DNA of 64,000 bases from Azorhizobium oxalatiphilum (lineage in GTDB: Bacteria; Pseudomonadota; Alphaproteobacteria; Rhizobiales; Xanthobacteraceae), in the NCBI RefSeq assembly GCF_014635325.1, contig NZ_BMCT01000008.1, positions 124,001 through 188,000 of the forward strand, read 5' to 3'. Below, piece after piece: positions 60,786-64,000 of this stretch. A program made the position numbers and the translations under genes. The notes under the pieces were generated by a model. It saw only the letters and a list, made by a program, of their open reading frames with translations. It did no database searches and was not told the DNA's origin. How positions within the stretch are numbered: position 1 is the first letter of the stretch; each line of letters opens with the position of its first letter.

Positions 60786-61727
60786 ATGTCCTCCTCTTCC
60801 TTCACGATCGTCAATGGCGTCACCGCGCTGCCGGAAGCTCTGGCGCGTCCGGTGCTGGCCATCGGCAATTTCGACGGCGTGCATCGCGGCCATCAGGCGG
60901 TGCTGGCCGCCGGCCTCGCGCTCGGCAAGGAACTGGGACGGCCGACGCTGGCGCTCACCTTCGAGCCGCACCCGCGCTCCTTCTTCCAGCCGGACGTGGC
61001 CCTGTTCCGTCTCACGCCCGAGCCGGGCAAGCTGGCGGCGCTTCGGGCGGCGGGTCTCGACGGGGCCATCGTGCTGCCGTTCGACGGCGCGCTGGCGGCG
61101 CTGACGGCGGAAGCCTTCGTGGCCGACATTCTCGTGGGCGCGTTCGGTATCGCCGGGGCGGCGGTGGGCTTCGACTTCCATTTCGGCAAGGCGCGTTCCG
61201 GCTCGCCGGAGTTTCTCAAAAGCCAGGGCGTGCAGCACGGCTTCCCCGTCCGCGTGGTCGAGGCCATGCTGGAGGCGGGCGACACCATCTCCTCCACCGC
61301 CATCCGCAAGGCGCTGGAAGCGGGGCAGGTGGGCCATGCCGCCCATATGCTCGGCCGGCCGTGGAGCCTGTCCGCCACTGTCATCCATGGCGACAAGCGC
61401 GGACGTGATCTGGGCTATCCCACCGCCAATCTGGCGCTGGCACCGGAGATCAAGCTGGCCTTCGGCATCTATGCCGTGAAGCTCACGGTGGATGGCGTCA
61501 CCCATGACGCGGTGGCGAGCTATGGCCGCCGCCCTACCTTCGACAATGGCCGGGCGCTGCTGGAAGTCCATGTGTTCGACTTCTCCGGCGATCTGTACGG
61601 CAAGGAGGTGGAAGTGTCCTTCCACGGCTACCTGCGGCCGGAGCTGAAATTCGACGGCATCGAAGACCTGATCCGCCAGATGGATGCGGACAGCCGCGCC
61701 GCGCGCGCCATCCTCGCCGGCGCCTGA
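60786..61727 (+). CDS. ribF: Bifunctional riboflavin kinase / FAD synthetase
   Basis: This 313-residue protein makes FMN and FAD. The N-terminal nucleotidyltransferase domain has 'LAIGNFDGVHRGHQAVLAAGL' (HxGH-like site) and 'TFEPHPRSFFQPD', then 'ISSTAIRKALEAGQVGHAAHMLGRPW'. The C-terminal kinase domain has 'GDKRGRDLGYPTANLAL' and 'YGRRPTFDNGRALLEVHVFDFSGDLYGKEVEVSF'. The ATG at 60786 gives MSSSSFTIVNG. It follows the TIGR01459 HAD gene at about 100 bp. Confidence 0.95.
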   Translation: MSSSSFTIVNGVTALPEALARPVLAIGNFDGVHRGHQAVLAAGLALGKELGRPTLALTFEPHPRSFFQPDVALFRLTPEPGKLAALRAAGLDGAIVLPFDGALAALTAEAFVADILVGAFGIAGAAVGFDFHFGKARSGSPEFLKSQGVQHGFPVRVVEAMLEAGDTISSTAIRKALEAGQVGHAAHMLGRPWSLSATVIHGDKRGRDLGYPTANLALAPEIKLAFGIYAVKLTVDGVTHDAVASYGRRPTFDNGRALLEVHVFDFSGDLYGKEVEVSFHGYLRPELKFDGIEDLIRQMDADSRAARAILAGA

Positions 61728-61928
61728 GGGCTGCCGGACCTTTTGTCCGCTCTATTCCCTAGATTGCTTTCCGCTTTCCTTCGACGCGCGGGAGGCGATC
61801 CAAGTTTCTGTTTTGACGCAACTCTTTCCGCAAAACCGCTTCGGGCTTCTGCGGGAATGGCTTTAACGCGTGCACGCCGGGGTTAGGCAGGCCTTAACCT
61901 TGTGTGCCGCAGTGTCTGGTCTGATCCG

Positions 61929-63137
61929 ATGACTCACACCGTGCCGACATCCGTGCCTCCTTCCTCTGACGACCGCCGGTCGCCCTTCGTTCGCCTCGCC
62001 GACCTGCTCGCCGGGATCGCCCCCGGCCGCCCGGCGCTCAGCGCCGCCGTGGGTGAGCCGCAGCATGCCCAGCCCGATTTCGTCGGGCCGGTGCTGGCCG
62101 GTGCGCTTGCCGGCTTCGGCAAGTATCCGCGCATGGAAGGCACGCCGGAATTCCGCGCGGCGGTCGCCGGCTGGCTCGGCCGCCGCTACCAGCTCGCCCG
62201 TCCGGTGGATGCCGAGCGCGAGGTGCTGGCGCTGAACGGCTCCCGCGAGGGGTTGGTCAATGCCGCCTTCATCGCCGCCCGTCGGGTGAAGGCCCGCGCC
62301 GGCAAGCCGGTGATGCTGGTGCCCAATCCGCTTTATGCCGCCTATCGCGCGGGCGCCGAAGTGGCCGGCTGCGAGCTGGTGGCCATGCCCACGACGCTGA
62401 AGAGCGGCTGGCTCCCGGACCTCGACGCGCTGGACGACGCGCTGCTGGCGCGCACGGTGGCAGTGTTCCTCGCATCGCCCGCCAATCCGCAGGGGGCGGT
62501 GGCCTCGCGCGCCTATCTCAGCCGCCTGCTGGAGATGACGCGGGCGCACGGCGCCTATCTGTTCGCGGATGAATGCTATTCCGAGATCTATCTCGGTGAC
62601 GAGAAGCCCACGGGCATCCTCGAAGTGGCGCAGGGCGACTATTCCGGCGTGCTGAGCTTCAATTCCCTGTCCAAGCGCTCGTCCTTGCCGGGCCTGCGCT
62701 GCGGCTTCGTGGCCGGTGATGCGGACTTCCTGAAGGACTTTCTGGCCTTCCGCGGCATCGCCGCGCCGCAGGTGCCCGAGCCGCTTCAGGCGGTGGCCGT
62801 GGCCGCGCTGGGCGACGAAGCGCACGTGGATGCCTCGCGCGACCTCTACAAGGCCAAGTTCGACATCGCCGACCGCATGCTGGGCAACCGCTTCGGCTAT
62901 CGCAGGCCGCAGGGTGGCTTCTTCCTGTGGCTGGACGTCGCGGAACTGGGCGGCGGCGAAGCGGCTGCGCTCCGGCTCTGGAAGGAGCAGGGGCTGCGCA
63001 CCGTGCCCGGCGGCTATCTGTCGTCCCGCGATGCCGACGGCACCAATCCCGGCGACCCCTATCTGCGGGTCGCCATGGTCCATGATCTCGCCACCAGCGA
63101 AGAGGTGCTGAACCGCCTCGTCGCCGGTCTGACCTGA
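61929..63137 (+). CDS. Class I aminotransferase, probable succinyldiaminopimelate (DapC-like) type
   Basis: This 402-residue fold-type I PLP enzyme has 'LNGSREGLVNAAFIAARRV', 'LVPNPLYAAYRAGAEVAGCELVAMP', 'LASPANPQGAVASRAYLSRLLEMTRAHGAYLFADECYSEIYLGD' and the PLP lysine in 'SFNSLSKRSSLPGLRCGFVAGD'. The 'NSLSKRSSLPGLR' block and length fit DapC, which acts in lysine and peptidoglycan synthesis. The preceding 200 bp contain a near-perfect dyad (GGTTAGGC-ag-GCCTTAACC, 61881-61899) and may hold the promoter. ftsK starts 13 bp after its stop, so the two are probably co-transcribed. Confidence 0.85.
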   Translation: MTHTVPTSVPPSSDDRRSPFVRLADLLAGIAPGRPALSAAVGEPQHAQPDFVGPVLAGALAGFGKYPRMEGTPEFRAAVAGWLGRRYQLARPVDAEREVLALNGSREGLVNAAFIAARRVKARAGKPVMLVPNPLYAAYRAGAEVAGCELVAMPTTLKSGWLPDLDALDDALLARTVAVFLASPANPQGAVASRAYLSRLLEMTRAHGAYLFADECYSEIYLGDEKPTGILEVAQGDYSGVLSFNSLSKRSSLPGLRCGFVAGDADFLKDFLAFRGIAAPQVPEPLQAVAVAALGDEAHVDASRDLYKAKFDIADRMLGNRFGYRRPQGGFFLWLDVAELGGGEAAALRLWKEQGLRTVPGGYLSSRDADGTNPGDPYLRVAMVHDLATSEEVLNRLVAGLT

Positions 63138-63150
63138 GGAGAGCACGCTC

Positions 63151-64000
63151 ATGCCCGCCCGTCGTCGTTCCGCATCCGCTGCGGCCGTGCGTGCGCATGG
63201 CGGGACCATGGACTTCATCCCGGAGGCCGTGCGCGCCGCCATCCGGCGCCGCTCGTCCGAAATCTGCGGCGTGGTCGTGCTGGGCGCGGCGCTGTTCGCG
63301 CTGACCGCCCTCATCACCTGGTCGGCGGGCGATCCCAGCCTGTCCAACGCCACCAACGCCAAGGTCAACAACCTGCTCGGCCGGCCCGGTGCGGTGGTGG
63401 CCGACCTGCTGATGCAGCTGTTCGGCCTCGCCTCGCTCGCCATCGTGCTGCCCATGGCGGTGTGGGGCTGGCGGCTCGTCACCCACCGGCGCCTGCGCCG
63501 CGAGCAATTGCGCGTGGCCGCGCTCACGCTGGGTGCGCTCGGCACCAGTGCCGTGCTCGGCGTCTTCCCCACCTTCGGCTCCTGGCCCATGCCCACGGGC
63601 CTCGGCGGCGTGATGGGCGATCTGGTGCCGCGCCTGCTGGTGCTGCTCACCGGCGGCTTCAATGCGTTTCTGGAATCCGTGGTGGTGGGGGCCATCGGCC
63701 TCGCCTGCGCCGTGGGCGGCCTCTATGTGGCCTGCCGCAGCACGACGGTGGAAGAGGAGCCGGTCGAGGAAGATCAGCCCTATGACGCCATGGACGAGGA
63801 GGTCGAGCGTGGCGCGCTGGTCTCGCTCGGTGCGCTGACCCACACCTTCCTGTCCTTGCGTGCCCGCCTGTTCGGCCACCGCACCCCGCGTGGAAAACCC
63901 ATGGCGCGGGAGGCGTTCGAGCCGGCCCGTGGCGCCTCGGGCCGCGTTGAGCCGCGCCTCGGCGGTGGCCGGGCGGAAGCCCCGCCCATGTCCGCCCGCC
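63151..64000 (+). CDS. ftsK: DNA translocase FtsK, N-terminal part (cut by the window end)
   Basis: An ATG at 63151, preceded by GAGGAGAG, opens a frame that continues past the window end (283 codons visible). It shows an N-terminal cytoplasmic stretch, then about four membrane segments ('GVVVLGAALFALTALITWSAGDPSLSNATNAKVNNLLGRPGAVVADLLMQLFGLASLAIVLPMAVWGW', 'VAALTLGALGTSAVLGVFP', 'LVVGAIGLACAVGGLYVAC'-like), then an acidic linker. 'SAGDPSLSNATNAKVNNLLGRPGA' is typical of alphaproteobacterial FtsK, which tethers to the divisome and pumps chromosome ends. The motor domain lies outside. It follows the DapC-like gene closely. Confidence 0.9.
   Translation, partial: MPARRRSASAAAVRAHGGTMDFIPEAVRAAIRRRSSEICGVVVLGAALFALTALITWSAGDPSLSNATNAKVNNLLGRPGAVVADLLMQLFGLASLAIVLPMAVWGWRLVTHRRLRREQLRVAALTLGALGTSAVLGVFPTFGSWPMPTGLGGVMGDLVPRLLVLLTGGFNAFLESVVVGAIGLACAVGGLYVACRSTTVEEEPVEEDQPYDAMDEEVERGALVSLGALTHTFLSLRARLFGHRTPRGKPMAREAFEPARGASGRVEPRLGGGRAEAPPMSAR

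Overview
The window is high-GC DNA densely packed with genes, many sharing 1-8 base start/stop overlaps. It looks like an alphaproteobacterium of the order Hyphomicrobiales, plausibly Xanthobacteraceae-like. The support is an Rkp-type capsule lipid/polyketide locus (rkpA-rkpG-rkpH), putA next to an Lrp-type regulator, and the sequence character of the MurD, RibF and FtsK proteins. The species assignment is inference from gene content only. I saw no rRNA, tRNA, CRISPR array, transposase or phage gene.

Layout. (1) Positions 1-20916 are a surface polysaccharide locus: two divergent family-4 type glycosyltransferases, a SAM methyltransferase, an unrecognised protein, an ABC-2 capsule exporter (KpsT, KpsM and two different KpsE-like co-polymerases), the RkpA-like multidomain synthase with RkpG-like oxoamine synthase and RkpH-like SDR, and a Wza/KpsD-type outer membrane lipoprotein. 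(2) Positions 20987-25261 hold a MaoC-like hydratase, then an Lrp-type regulator divergent from bifunctional putA, with an inverted repeat between them. A degenerate 119-bp tandem duplication follows putA. (3) Positions 25494-33436, all on the minus strand, are a UbiX/UbiD (prenylated-FMN) module with a NitT/TauT-type ABC importer, a hotdog thioesterase, a quinone-oxidoreductase-type MDR enzyme and a MarR regulator, with palindromes at the likely promoters. (4) Positions 33681-37668 (plus strand) hold a PLP enzyme of the cysteine synthase fold and a second NMT1/TauT-type ABC importer. (5) Positions 37925-45762 (minus strand) are a complete Nit1C-type nitrilase cluster: DsrE-like MSMEG_0572/Sll0783 protein, nitrilase, radical SAM, GNAT, AIR-synthase-like, glycosyltransferase, MSMEG_0570 small protein and flavin oxidoreductase. 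An LnmK/Pnap_2097-type protein follows at the end and a divergent MocR-type PLP regulator (46119-47501) sits upstream. (6) Positions 47608-64000 are mostly housekeeping or single genes: a small secreted protein, a degenerate peptide-deformylase homologue, an MFS transporter, a HerA-like ATPase, glutathione-dependent formaldehyde oxidation (frmA-fghA), a sulfotransferase-like protein with a long coiled coil, tex, murD, a TIGR01459 HAD protein, ribF, an aminotransferase and the start of ftsK.

How the genes work together. In the capsule region RkpA/G/H would make a lipid or modified acyl precursor, the glycosyltransferases and methyltransferase would build or modify the glycan, and KpsM/T/E plus the outer membrane lipoprotein would export it. 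In the UbiD region, uptake by the ABC importer, prFMN-dependent decarboxylation and MarR control suggest use of an aromatic or unsaturated carboxylic acid. In the Nit1C region the enzymes look like a small biosynthetic pathway; such clusters have been linked to growth on cyanide or nitriles, but the product cannot be read from this sequence. The most interesting targets are the Nit1C operon with its LnmK-like addition, the two KpsE proteins in one exporter operon, the peptide-deformylase homologue that has lost metal ligands, and the sulfotransferase/coiled-coil fusion.
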